A stretch of DNA of 6,189 nucleotides from Cupriavidus sp. (lineage in GTDB: Bacteria; Pseudomonadota; Gammaproteobacteria; Burkholderiales; Burkholderiaceae), in NCBI GenBank assembly GCA_013362725.1, contig JABFVP010000608.1, positions 1-6,189 on the forward strand, written 5' to 3'. The notes below the pieces were generated by a model. The model searched no databases and had not been told where the DNA came from. It saw only the letters and a program-made list of their open reading frames with translations. The translations under genes were made by a program, and so were the position numbers. How positions within the stretch are numbered: position 1 is the stretch's first letter; each line of letters opens with the position of its first letter. This document shows positions 1 to 6,080 of the stretch, piece by piece.

Positions 1-4
1 CATC

Positions 5-826
5 ATGATTCGCAAGCTCTCGCTGCTCATCCCGGTTGCGGTGACCCTGGCCGCGGTCTGCGCCGCGGCGCTGACCGCCTGGCACCTGTGGCAGTACTAC
101 ACCGCGGCGCCATGGACCCGCGACGGCCACGTGCGCGCCGCGGTGATCCAGGTCGCGCCCGATGTCTCGGGCCCGGTCACCGCCGTGCTGATCGGCGACA
201 ACGCCCGGGTGCAACGCGGCCAGGTGCTGTTCGTGGTGGACCAGGAGCGCTTTCGCCTGGGCCTGAAGCAAGCGCAGGCCGAGGCCGCGTCGGCGCGCGC
301 GGCGCTGGCGCTGGCAAGTCGGCAGCCCAATGCGGCCGCGGTGGCTGCCGCACAGGCACGTCTCGACCAGGCCGAGGCCGCGGTCGACGCGGCCGCGCTG
401 GACCTGGCACGCTGCCGCGTCACCAGCCCGGTCGACGGCCAGGTCAGCGACCGGCTGCCGCGCGCCGGCGACTTTGCCACCCGCGGCAAGCCGGCCCTGT
501 CGGTGGTGGCGAGCGGCTCGCAGTACGTCGAGGGCTATTTCGAGGAAACCAAGCTGCCCGCGATCCGCATCGGCAGCGCCGCCGAAGTGCAGATCATGGG
601 CCAGCATGCGCCGCTGCACGGGCATGTGCAGAGCATTGCGCCCGGCATCGAAGACCAGGACCGCGCGCTCGGGCCGAACCTGCTGCCGAGCGTCAACCCG
701 ACCTTCAACTGGGTGCGGCTGGCACAGCGCAGACCGGTGCGGATCGCGCTGGATCCGGTGCCGGACGGCGTCGAGCTGATTGCCGGCCAGACCGCCACGG
801 TACGCATCCGCGCGTCGCGCCACTGA
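5..826 (+). CDS. HlyD-family efflux periplasmic adaptor, AaeA-like
   Basis: This is the membrane-fusion (adaptor) subunit of an efflux system, expected to be anchored in the inner membrane with its body in the periplasm, linking a pump to an outer-membrane channel. Seen in the 273-residue protein: an N-terminal hydrophobic helix (about 7-29), a YYTAAPWTRDG stretch (31-41), a first lipoyl half with APDVSG (51-56), a short Ala-rich coiled coil (about 87-131), a second lipoyl half starting LDLARCRVTSP (132-142), then EETKL and a C-terminal NWVRLAQRRPVRI block (235-247). These last motifs closely resemble E. coli AaeA, which exports aromatic carboxylates with AaeB, so the partner is probably an FUSC-type AaeB protein encoded upstream of the window. 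The ATG lies 4 bases from the edge, so no ribosome site can be seen and a slightly earlier start is possible. The coiled coil looks 15-20 residues shorter than in AaeA. The substrate is unknown. Confidence 0.88.
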   Translation: MIRKLSLLIPVAVTLAAVCAAALTAWHLWQYYTAAPWTRDGHVRAAVIQVAPDVSGPVTAVLIGDNARVQRGQVLFVVDQERFRLGLKQAQAEAASARAALALASRQPNAAAVAAAQARLDQAEAAVDAAALDLARCRVTSPVDGQVSDRLPRAGDFATRGKPALSVVASGSQYVEGYFEETKLPAIRIGSAAEVQIMGQHAPLHGHVQSIAPGIEDQDRALGPNLLPSVNPTFNWVRLAQRRPVRIALDPVPDGVELIAGQTATVRIRASRH

Positions 827-836
827 TGCCGCGGCA
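827..836. other. Perfect 10-bp palindrome directly after the adaptor stop codon
   Basis: TGCCGCGGCA is a perfect palindrome immediately following the TGA of the adaptor gene. It could be an operator half-site pair, the core of a weak transcript-end structure, or chance in GC-rich DNA. No T-tract follows, so I do not call it an intrinsic terminator. The rest of the 126-bp gap up to moaA shows no convincing sigma-70 promoter. Confidence 0.3.
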
Positions 837-940
837 GGCGCCGGGCCAACTGTTCTGCTTGCGCACCAGCCGCTTTGTACGCCCGCGGCGGCGCCCCGCG
901 CGCCTACGATGGACCGCATACCCAAACTCCAATGCCCCCA

Positions 941-945
941 CGGAG
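941..945 (+). promoter_or_regulatory. Ribosome binding site of moaA
   Basis: CGGAG ends 7 bases before the ATG at 953. This good Shine-Dalgarno match decides the start. The same frame is open upstream to 875 with another ATG at 932, but neither of those candidate starts has a comparable site. Confidence 0.75.
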
Positions 946-952
946 ATTCATC

Positions 953-2062
953 ATGCAAGCAGCGCTCATGCAAGCCTTGCCGGCCACGCCCGTTCCCCCG
1001 GCCAGTGCGCCGCACGCCGCGGCACCCGCCGTGCTGGACCAGCTCGGCCGCCCGCTGCGCGACCTGCGCCTGTCGGTGATCGACCAGTGCAACTTCCGCT
1101 GCACCTACTGCATGCCCAAGTCGCGCTTCGGGCGCGACTATCCGTTCCTCGCGCCCGCGCAACGCCTGTCCGACGACGAACTGCTGCGCCTGGTGCGCGC
1201 CTTTGTCGGGCTGGGGGTCGAGAAGGTGCGCCTGACCGGCGGCGAGCCGCTGCTGCGCAAGGGCATCGAGTCGCTGGTCGAGCGCATTGCCGCCCTGCGT
1301 ACCGGGGACGGCAGGCAGGTGGAAGTCGCGATGACGACCAACGGCAGCCTGCTGGCGCGCAAGGCGCGCGCGCTGCGCGACGCCGGCCTGGGCCGGGTCA
1401 CGGTCAGCCTCGACAGCCTGGACGACGGCATCTTCCGCGCCATGAACGATGTCGATTTCCCGGTCGGCCGCGTGCTGGAGGGCATCGACGCGGCCTGCGC
1501 CGCCGGACTGGCGCCGGTCAAGGTCAACTGCGTGGTCGAGCGCGGCACCAATGACGGCCAGGTGCTGCCGCTGCTCGAACACTTCCGCGGCAGCGGCGTC
1601 ACGCTGCGTTTTATCGAATATATGGATGTGGAAGGCCCCAGCGGCTGGTCGCAATCACGCGTGGTGCCGTCGGACGAGCTGCGCGGCAGGGTCGGGCGCG
1701 CGCATGCGCTGCTGCCGCTCGCCCGGCGCGCCGGCGACACCGCCAGCAGTTTCCTGCTGGCCGACGGCAGCCTGAAACTGGGCTTTATCTCCAGCGTGTC
1801 GCAGCCGTTCTGCGGCGACTGCACCCGCGCCCGCGTGTCGGTCGATGGCCGGCTGCACCTGTGCCTGTTCGCCACCCGGTCGGTCGACCTGCGCCAGCAC
1901 CTTGGCGCCTGCCCGGAGCAAGATCTGGCCGAGGCGATCCGCCAGGCATGGCAGGCGCGCGGCGACCGCTATTCGGAACTGCGCGCCGGATTACGCGCGC
2001 AAACGCTCGCCAGCGGCAAACGGCAATACCCGACGGTGCGCATGTCGCTGGTCGGAGGCTGA
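953..2062 (+). CDS. moaA: GTP 3',8-cyclase MoaA (radical SAM), molybdenum cofactor synthesis step 1
   Basis: MoaA uses two [4Fe-4S] clusters and S-adenosylmethionine to rearrange GTP into 3',8-cyclo-GTP, which MoaC turns into cyclic pyranopterin monophosphate. The 369-residue protein has the radical-SAM motif CNFRCTYC (Cys46, Cys50, Cys53), the SAM-contact motif RLTGGEP (93-99), the GTP-binding C-terminal cluster CGDC...C (Cys287, Cys290, Cys304) with arginines 292, 294 and 300 matching the substrate arginines known in the family, and the terminal Gly-Gly (368-369) needed for activity. It is longer than E. coli MoaA (about 329 residues), mainly through an Ala/Pro-rich, probably disordered N-terminal leader (about 1-30). 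The cluster motif is preceded by VIDQ instead of the common VTDR. The start is set by the CGGAG site at 941. The gene faces the fdhD-moeA cluster convergently; it is probably one of several moaA copies in the genome, which is inference. Confidence 0.96.
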   Translation: MQAALMQALPATPVPPASAPHAAAPAVLDQLGRPLRDLRLSVIDQCNFRCTYCMPKSRFGRDYPFLAPAQRLSDDELLRLVRAFVGLGVEKVRLTGGEPLLRKGIESLVERIAALRTGDGRQVEVAMTTNGSLLARKARALRDAGLGRVTVSLDSLDDGIFRAMNDVDFPVGRVLEGIDAACAAGLAPVKVNCVVERGTNDGQVLPLLEHFRGSGVTLRFIEYMDVEGPSGWSQSRVVPSDELRGRVGRAHALLPLARRAGDTASSFLLADGSLKLGFISSVSQPFCGDCTRARVSVDGRLHLCLFATRSVDLRQHLGACPEQDLAEAIRQAWQARGDRYSELRAGLRAQTLASGKRQYPTVRMSLVGG

Positions 2063-2065
2063 GCC

Positions 2066-2085
2066 GCGGGGCCGGTGCCGGCCGC
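2066..2085. terminator. GC-rich stem between convergent moaA and winged-helix gene
   Basis: GGCCGG (2070-2075) and CCGGCC (2078-2083) form a perfect 6-bp stem around TG; an alternative pairing extends to 2066-2085 with a GG bulge. It fills most of the 27 bp between the two convergent stop codons, where a bidirectional terminator is expected. No T-rich tract follows on either strand, so a classical intrinsic terminator is not supported and the call is positional. Confidence 0.3.
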
Positions 2086-2089
2086 TCTG

Positions 2090-2350
2090 TCAGGATTCGG
2101 GAAAAACCTGCGCGGCCAGCTCCGCGCCGGCCCCGGTCAGGCTCGCATGGCCGCGGCCGGTTTCGTCGATCGACATCTCGGCCAGTCCAGCTGCCTGCAG
2201 CTGCGTCAGCACGCGCCGCAGCACGCTCATCGGCAGGCCCGCGCGCTTGGCGATCCTGGCCAGCGACCAGGGCCCGCCGCCGTCGCGGCCAGCCTGGCCC
2301 AGCACCTGCAGCACCGCGACGATGGCGGAGTCGATGTCGGCGTCTTGCAT
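2090..2350 (-). CDS. Small winged-helix DNA-binding protein
   Basis: This 86-residue acidic-to-neutral protein looks like one stand-alone winged helix-turn-helix domain of the MarR/IclR type. Predicted parts are a first helix (DIDSAIVAVLQVLGQ, about 5-19), the HTH pair SLARIAKRAG and MSVLRRVLTQLQAAG (about 29-55), then a wing with LAEMSIDETGRGHASLT and a short C-terminal helix. No effector or dimerisation domain is present. Its ATG follows the stop of the upstream MocR-type gene after a single base (TAGCATG), and GAGGAAG lies 9-15 bases before the ATG, inside the 3' end of that gene. That strongly suggests translational coupling and a shared function, perhaps co-regulator or autoregulator of the same targets. 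I do not recognise a named family member and the target is unknown. The tight spacing, ribosome site and coherent fold argue that it is real although short. Confidence 0.8.
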   Translation of the reverse strand: MQDADIDSAIVAVLQVLGQAGRDGGGPWSLARIAKRAGLPMSVLRRVLTQLQAAGLAEMSIDETGRGHASLTGAGAELAAQVFPES

Positions 2351-2351
2351 G

Positions 2352-3797
2352 CTAGCGTTCTTCCTCGCTCTGTTCCCGGCTGCGCGCCAGCAGGTGCTGC
2401 GCGATCTTGCCCAGCGTCTGCACGGCGGATTCGATGCCGGGCGACCATTCGCCGCTGTAGTTCAGCCGGATGCAGTGTCGATAGGTCGCGCCCGGCGCAA
2501 ACATATGCCCCGGCGCCACGGTGATGCGATGCTCCAGCGCGGCGTGGTACATCTCCATCGCGTCGATGCCCGCGGGCAGCTGCACCCACAGCACGTAGCC
2601 CCCCGCCGGTTGCGAGGTAGTGGTGCCATCGGGGAAGAACCTGCGCACCGTCGCCGCCATGATGCTGGCCTGCTGCGCATAGGCCTTGCGCACGCGCCGC
2701 AGGTGGAAATCGTAGCCGTCGTTCTTCAGGAACTCGGCGATCGCCAGTTGCGGAATCGCCGGCGTGGTCAGCGTATTGAGGAACTTGAGCCGTTCCACGG
2801 CCTCGCGGTAGCGCCCCGGCAGCGCCCAGCCGATGCGGTAGGCATTGGTCAGGGTCTTGGAAAAAGACGAACAATGCAGCACGATGCCGGCCTTGTCATA
2901 GGCCTTCAATGAACTGGGATGGGCCTCGCCGTAATAGAGCTCGCCGTAGACGTCGTTCTCGATGACCGGTATGTCCTTCTCGGTCAGCATCGCCACCAGC
3001 GCGCGCTTGTTCTCGTCGGGCATCTGGAAGCCGAGCGGGTTCTGGAAGTTCGGCATCACCATGCAGGCGGCCACCCCCTTGTCGTCGATCAGCCGCGCCA
3101 GCGCATCGATGTCGATGCCCGCGGCGGGATCGGTCGCCACCTCGATGGCGCGCATGCCCAGCCGCTCGATGGCGTGCAGCATGGCGTAGTAGGTCGGCGA
3201 CTCCACCGCGATGGTATCGCCCGGTATGGCCACCGCCTGCAGGCACAGGTTGATCGCCACGGTCGCGCCGATGGTGACGATGACCTCGTTCGGGTCGATG
3301 GCGTAGCCGTTTTCGAGATAGCGGCGCGTGATCTGGCGGATCAGTTCGGGGCTGCCGGGCGGCAGGTCGTCCAGCATGGTCCACTTGGCATAGCGGCGCG
3401 CGAGATTGTTGGCGTACTGGTTGATGCGCTGCCACGGGAACAGCGCGGGATCCGGATAGGGAGAGCCCAGCGGCACGGCCTCGTCCGAGCGGATCGAGCG
3501 CAGCGTCGACAGCACCAGCGCGCTGACATCCACCGCCGAGGGCCTGGCGCTGGGCCGCGACGGGCGCAACGCCGCCACCGGCTCGCCCGCCCGCGCGCGC
3601 ACGAAGTAGCCGGACTGCGGCCGGCTTTCGATGATGCCGCGGCTCTCCAGCAGCACGTAGGCGCGGATCACGGTGGTGATGCTCATGCGATGGTGCTGGC
3701 TGGTCTGCCGCACCGAGGGAATCCGCTCGCCGGGCAGCAGCACGCCCTGTTGCACCAGGGCCTCGATATCCGCAGCCAGCTTTTCATAGAGTTTCAC
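2352..3797 (-). CDS. MocR/YdcR-type GntR regulator with aminotransferase-like PLP domain
   Basis: MocR proteins are transcription regulators built from a GntR winged helix fused to a fold-type I aminotransferase domain that binds pyridoxal phosphate and senses an amino-compound ligand. In this 481-residue protein the GntR domain is at about 1-70 (GERIPSVRQTSQHHRMSITTV, LESRGIIESRPQSGYFV), an Ala/Pro/Arg linker follows to about 100, and the aminotransferase-like domain fills the rest. PLP residues are visible: NPLG Asn253, Asp282 and Tyr284 in ENDVYGELYY, Schiff-base Lys314 in CSSFSKTL, Arg321, and the carboxylate-type Arg in CIRLNYSG. The SSFSK, DVYGELY and APGHMF blocks resemble E. coli YdcR. 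It starts with GTG at 3797, supported by AAGGGGAG 6 bases upstream. It lies 66 bp behind moeA and directly precedes the small winged-helix gene. The ligand and regulated promoter cannot be told; residual transaminase activity is possible since the lysine is intact. Confidence 0.93.
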   Translation of the reverse strand: MKLYEKLAADIEALVQQGVLLPGERIPSVRQTSQHHRMSITTVIRAYVLLESRGIIESRPQSGYFVRARAGEPVAALRPSRPSARPSAVDVSALVLSTLRSIRSDEAVPLGSPYPDPALFPWQRINQYANNLARRYAKWTMLDDLPPGSPELIRQITRRYLENGYAIDPNEVIVTIGATVAINLCLQAVAIPGDTIAVESPTYYAMLHAIERLGMRAIEVATDPAAGIDIDALARLIDDKGVAACMVMPNFQNPLGFQMPDENKRALVAMLTEKDIPVIENDVYGELYYGEAHPSSLKAYDKAGIVLHCSSFSKTLTNAYRIGWALPGRYREAVERLKFLNTLTTPAIPQLAIAEFLKNDGYDFHLRRVRKAYAQQASIMAATVRRFFPDGTTTSQPAGGYVLWVQLPAGIDAMEMYHAALEHRITVAPGHMFAPGATYRHCIRLNYSGEWSPGIESAVQTLGKIAQHLLARSREQSEEER

Positions 3798-3803
3798 GCC
3801 GCG

Positions 3804-3811
3804 CTCCCCTT
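3804..3811 (-). promoter_or_regulatory. Ribosome binding site of the GTG-started MocR-type gene
   Basis: Read on the minus strand, AAGGGGAG ends 6 bases before the GTG at 3797. It supports the GTG as true start, since no in-frame ATG exists near the N terminus and the sequence KLYEKLAADIEALV is the normal first helix of a GntR domain. Confidence 0.7.
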
Positions 3812-3823
3812 GCTTGCCGTTGC

Positions 3824-3842
3824 CAGCGGCCCCGGCCCGCTG
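3824..3842. other. Possible stem-loop between moeA and the MocR-type gene
   Basis: CAGCGG (3824-3829) and CCGCTG (3837-3842) are perfect inverted arms around a 7-base GC loop in the 66-bp gap between the two minus-strand genes. No T-tract follows. It could partly separate expression of the fdhD-moeA pair from the regulator pair, stabilise the upstream message, or be chance. Confidence 0.25.
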
Positions 3843-3863
3843 CCTGCGCCAGCCGCGCAGTCA

Positions 3864-5075
3864 TCAGCTGAGCCAACGGTGGAGATCATAGTACGGCAGC
3901 GGCACGTTTTGCAGGGATCCCGCGCATTGCGGTTCCACCCGCACGAAGCCGCAGGCCTGGCCGAGCGCGGACACGCAAGCCGCGCCCTGCTGTGCACTGA
4001 CCTGCACGAAGCTGTCGCGCCCCCCGAAATTGCCGATCTCGCCCACGCGCCAGAACGCATCGCCGCGGTGCGGTCGCGTTCCGGCCAATGCCGCCCTGAC
4101 CCGGCCCACTGGCGGAAATAGCTCCGACCGTCCTTGCAGGCGGCGCAGCAAGGGCGTCACCAGCAACGCGAAGGTGGCATAGGCGGCGGCGGGATTGCCT
4201 GGCAGGCACACTACGGGCTTGCCACGCAGGCGCCCCACCGTGACCGGTTTGCCGGGCTTCATGTTGACACCGCGGCAAAGCAGTTCGCCGCCGGCGGAAG
4301 CCAGCGCCGCCGCCACCAGGTCGCGCTGCCCGACCGAGGCCCCGCCGGTGACCAGCACCAGGTCGGCGGCGCCGGCCAGCTCGCGCAGCATGTCGTGCAG
4401 CGCGCGCTCGTCGTCGCGCACATGGCGGTGGCAGCTGACCACCGCCCCCATCGCCTGCACCAGCGATTCCAGCATGGGGCCGTTGACGTCGTGCACCTGG
4501 TAAACATCGCGCGGCGCGTCGTGCGCCGCGACTTCGTCGCCCGAGGTCAGGATCGCCACCTCGACCAGCCGGCAGACTTCGGCCTCGGCCACGCCCTGCG
4601 ATGCCAGCGCGGCAATGTGCCCGGCATGCAGCAGGGTGCCTGCCGACAGCAACATGTCGCCCCGGCGCGCATCCTCTCCCTGGCGGCGGATATGCTGGCC
4701 GGGCAGCGGCGCCCGCGCGCAAACCATACCCTGGTAAGTCTCTTCGGCATCTTCCAGCGCCACCACGGCATCGGCGCCGGGCGGGATCACGCCGCCGGTG
4801 TAGATGCGGATGGCATGGCCGGGCAGCAGCGGCTGCGGCCGGGTGCCGGCATAGACCACCTGCTGCAGCGGCAGGCTGGCATCGGCGCGGCAGTCCGCGC
4901 AACGCACCGCATAGCCGTCCATGGCGCTGCGATCCGCCGACGGCGTATCGATCACCGCGGCCACGTCACGTGCCAGCACGCGGCCGGTCAGCAGGCCCAG
5001 CCACACGGTCTCGGTCTCGCGCACCGGCTGCGCGCACATCGCGAAGACAGCCTGGGCCTCGTCGAAGTTCAGCAT
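3864..5075 (-). CDS. moeA: Molybdopterin molybdenumtransferase MoeA
   Basis: MoeA inserts molybdate into adenylylated molybdopterin to give Moco in the cytoplasm. The 403-residue protein is close to the E. coli length (about 411). Conserved blocks in order: SAMDGYAV (50-57, Asp53 matching E. coli Asp59), IYTGGVIPPGADAV (91-104), GEDARRGD (133-140, Asp135), TSGDEV (177-182, Glu181 matching Glu188), the MoCF-type TGGASVGQRD loop, MKPGKP and CLPGNPAAAY, then the small C-terminal beta domain ending YYDLHRWLS. No key residue is missing. The ATG overlaps the end of fdhD (ATGCTGA) and GGAGG sits 6 bases upstream, so translation is coupled to fdhD. Two tandem TGA codons (3866-3861) close the frame. 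A CADC pair at 59-62 is unusual for the position but probably incidental. Pairing with fdhD suggests a dedicated copy serving formate dehydrogenase rather than the only MoeA of the cell; that part is inference. Confidence 0.95.
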   Translation of the reverse strand: MLNFDEAQAVFAMCAQPVRETETVWLGLLTGRVLARDVAAVIDTPSADRSAMDGYAVRCADCRADASLPLQQVVYAGTRPQPLLPGHAIRIYTGGVIPPGADAVVALEDAEETYQGMVCARAPLPGQHIRRQGEDARRGDMLLSAGTLLHAGHIAALASQGVAEAEVCRLVEVAILTSGDEVAAHDAPRDVYQVHDVNGPMLESLVQAMGAVVSCHRHVRDDERALHDMLRELAGAADLVLVTGGASVGQRDLVAAALASAGGELLCRGVNMKPGKPVTVGRLRGKPVVCLPGNPAAAYATFALLVTPLLRRLQGRSELFPPVGRVRAALAGTRPHRGDAFWRVGEIGNFGGRDSFVQVSAQQGAACVSALGQACGFVRVEPQCAGSLQNVPLPYYDLHRWLS

Positions 5076-5914
5076 GCCGGGCCTCCGCGCGCGCCGTCCA
5101 GTGCGGCCCCGGTGTAGTCGACATAGCCGTCCTGGCGGCAGAAGCTGAGCAGGCGCACACCGGCCTGCTCGGCGATGCGGATGGCGAGCGCGGTCGGCGC
5201 CGAGATCGTCGCCAGCATCTGGATATTCATGCGCGCGACCTTGCGCACCAGTTCATAGCTGGCGCGGCTGGACAGCAGCACGAAGCCCTCCGCCATGTCG
5301 ACGCGCTGCATCGCCAGGTGGCCGATCAGCTTGTCCAGGCCATTGTGGCGCCCGACATCCTCGAACACATGGAGGATCTCGCCGTCCGCATCGCACCAGG
5401 CCGCGGCATGGACGCCGCCGGTGGCCCGCATCAGCCGCTGGTGCGACGGCAGCGCGGCGACGGCGCGTTCGATCATGGCGCGCGTCGGCGTAATCCTGAT
5501 GGCCGGTTCCGGCATGCGCGCCGGCTCCAGGTCCAGCAGCGCGATGCTTTCGATGCCGCAGATGCCGCAGCCGGTGCGCCCGGCCAGCGCGCGCCGGCGC
5601 GCGCGCATGGTGGCGAAGGCGTGCTCGCTGATCTCCATCTGCACCTCGGCGGCGTGCGCATGCATGCGCACCTCCAGATCGTGGATCTCGGCGTTGCGTG
5701 CGACGATGCCCTCGGTCAGCGAGAAGCCGACCGCGAAGGCCTCGAGGTCCAGCGGCGTGCACATCATCACGGCATGCGAGATGCCGTTGTACACCAGCGC
5801 CACCGGCAGCTCCTCGGCGACGTTGTCGGTCGCCGGCTGCGCCGTGCTGCGCTTGTGCCGCACGATGCCGCGCGCTTCAAAGCCGGTGTGTTCGGCCAGT
5901 TCGGTGGATTCCAT
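5069..5914 (-). CDS. fdhD: Formate dehydrogenase accessory sulfurtransferase FdhD
   Basis: FdhD takes sulfur from the cysteine desulfurase IscS and passes it to the bis-MGD form of Moco, which is required for active formate dehydrogenase; it acts in the cytoplasm. With the ATG at 5914 the protein has 281 residues, against 277 in E. coli. Family hallmarks are VAEELPVALVYNGISHAVMM (32-51), FAVGFSLTEGI (60-70), RRALAGRTGCGICG with the sulfur-relay CxxC at Cys116 and Cys119, GGVHAAAW, EDVGRHNGLDKLIG and the SSRASYE block. The frame stays open upstream through a repeat element, but nothing before MESTELAEHTGF resembles FdhD and that stretch is translated repeat, so I reject the longer start. The ribosome site is weak (AAGAGA, 6 bases before ATG). 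The stop overlaps the moeA start by 7 bases. The formate dehydrogenase it serves is not in the window. Confidence 0.95.
   Translation of the reverse strand: MESTELAEHTGFEARGIVRHKRSTAQPATDNVAEELPVALVYNGISHAVMMCTPLDLEAFAVGFSLTEGIVARNAEIHDLEVRMHAHAAEVQMEISEHAFATMRARRRALAGRTGCGICGIESIALLDLEPARMPEPAIRITPTRAMIERAVAALPSHQRLMRATGGVHAAAWCDADGEILHVFEDVGRHNGLDKLIGHLAMQRVDMAEGFVLLSSRASYELVRKVARMNIQMLATISAPTALAIRIAEQAGVRLLSFCRQDGYVDYTGAALDGARGGPAC
5082..5086 (-). promoter_or_regulatory. Ribosome binding site of moeA inside fdhD
   Basis: GGAGG on the minus strand, 6 bases before the moeA ATG at 5075 and inside the last codons of fdhD. Combined with the ATGCTGA overlap it fixes the moeA start and indicates coupled translation. 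Confidence 0.75.
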
Positions 5915-5960
5915 GTGGGGTCTCTTGAAGATGGATGCAGCGCTTGCGGTAGTTCCTCCC

Positions 5961-5980
5961 CTCTCCCGCTTGCGGGAGAG
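5961..5980. repeat. Left REP-type hairpin
   Basis: Nine-base perfect inverted arms with a 2-base TT centre. One mismatch (5960/5981) interrupts a longer stem whose outer pairs resume at 5959/5982. It is the slightly degenerate partner of the right hairpin. Confidence 0.7.
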
Positions 5981-6052
5981 TGGCCGGGGAAGAGGGCAGG
6001 CACTGGCATACCGACGCGCTGTACTTCGTCGACGCTCCGGCCCTCTCCCCCA

Positions 6053-6079
6053 CCCCTCTCCCGCGGTGCGGGAGAGGGG
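6053..6079. repeat. Right REP-type hairpin
   Basis: Twelve-base perfect inverted arms around a 3-base GGT loop, the strongest stem-loop in the window. Without a T-tract it is better read as a repeat unit than as a dedicated terminator, though it could end or protect a transcript arriving from the right. Confidence 0.75.
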
Positions 6080-6080
6080 A

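Larger units (their letters stand above)
5958..6080. repeat. REPIN-like element: two inverted hairpin units
   Basis: Two REP-type units face each other. The left hairpin has 9-bp perfect arms CTCTCCCGC (5961-5969) and GCGGGAGAG (5972-5980), followed by a tail to about 5997 containing GGCCGGGGAAGAGGG. The right unit starts near 6039 with a matching inverted tail and ends in a hairpin with 12-bp perfect arms, CCCCTCTCCCGC (6053-6064) and GCGGGAGAGGGG (6068-6079), loop GGT. Left hairpin plus tail is close to the reverse complement of tail plus right hairpin, with about 40 bp unrelated spacer between. This layout is that of a REPIN, mobilised in other bacteria by RAYT transposases; no such gene is present here. 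It sits in the upstream region of fdhD, where it may act as a transcription-end or mRNA-stability structure. Confidence 0.75.

Noticed and set aside
47..61. Lipobox-like Cys19 in the adaptor
   Set aside because: The sequence LAAVC has Val at -1, which does not fit the lipoprotein signal; the hydrophobic stretch fits a membrane anchor as in AaeA.
905..910. TACGAT as a -10 promoter box for moaA
   Set aside because: Four of six bases match, but no -35 box lies at 15-19 bp; the nearest TTG-containing hexamer (875-880) is 24 bp away and poor.
875..952. Longer moaA start giving 26 extra residues
   Set aside because: No ribosome site precedes 875 or the ATG at 932, the added residues match nothing in the family, and ATG 953 has CGGAG at good spacing.
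827..952. Moco riboswitch upstream of moaA
   Set aside because: The 126-bp gap shows no recognisable multi-stem aptamer arrangement, only short GC palindromes.
88..1554. Long plus-strand frame across the adaptor gene and moaA
   Set aside because: Its translation is low-complexity Arg/Ala/Gly/Pro, typical of an off-frame reading of GC-rich genes, and it crosses two well recognised proteins.
2919..4121. 400-residue plus-strand frame opposite the MocR-type gene and moeA
   Set aside because: It is antisense to two proteins with clear family motifs and is rich in His/Arg/Gly with no recognisable domain.
4884..4901. Metal-binding CxxC (CADC) in MoeA
   Set aside because: A single pair in a variable loop of the protein; no second pair or His ligands nearby, so most likely incidental.
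4134..5117. 327-residue plus-strand frame opposite moeA
   Set aside because: Antisense shadow of moeA; no family motif and no ribosome site.
5958..6080. CRISPR array
   Set aside because: Only two units, in inverted rather than direct orientation, with internal hairpins; this fits REP-type repeats.
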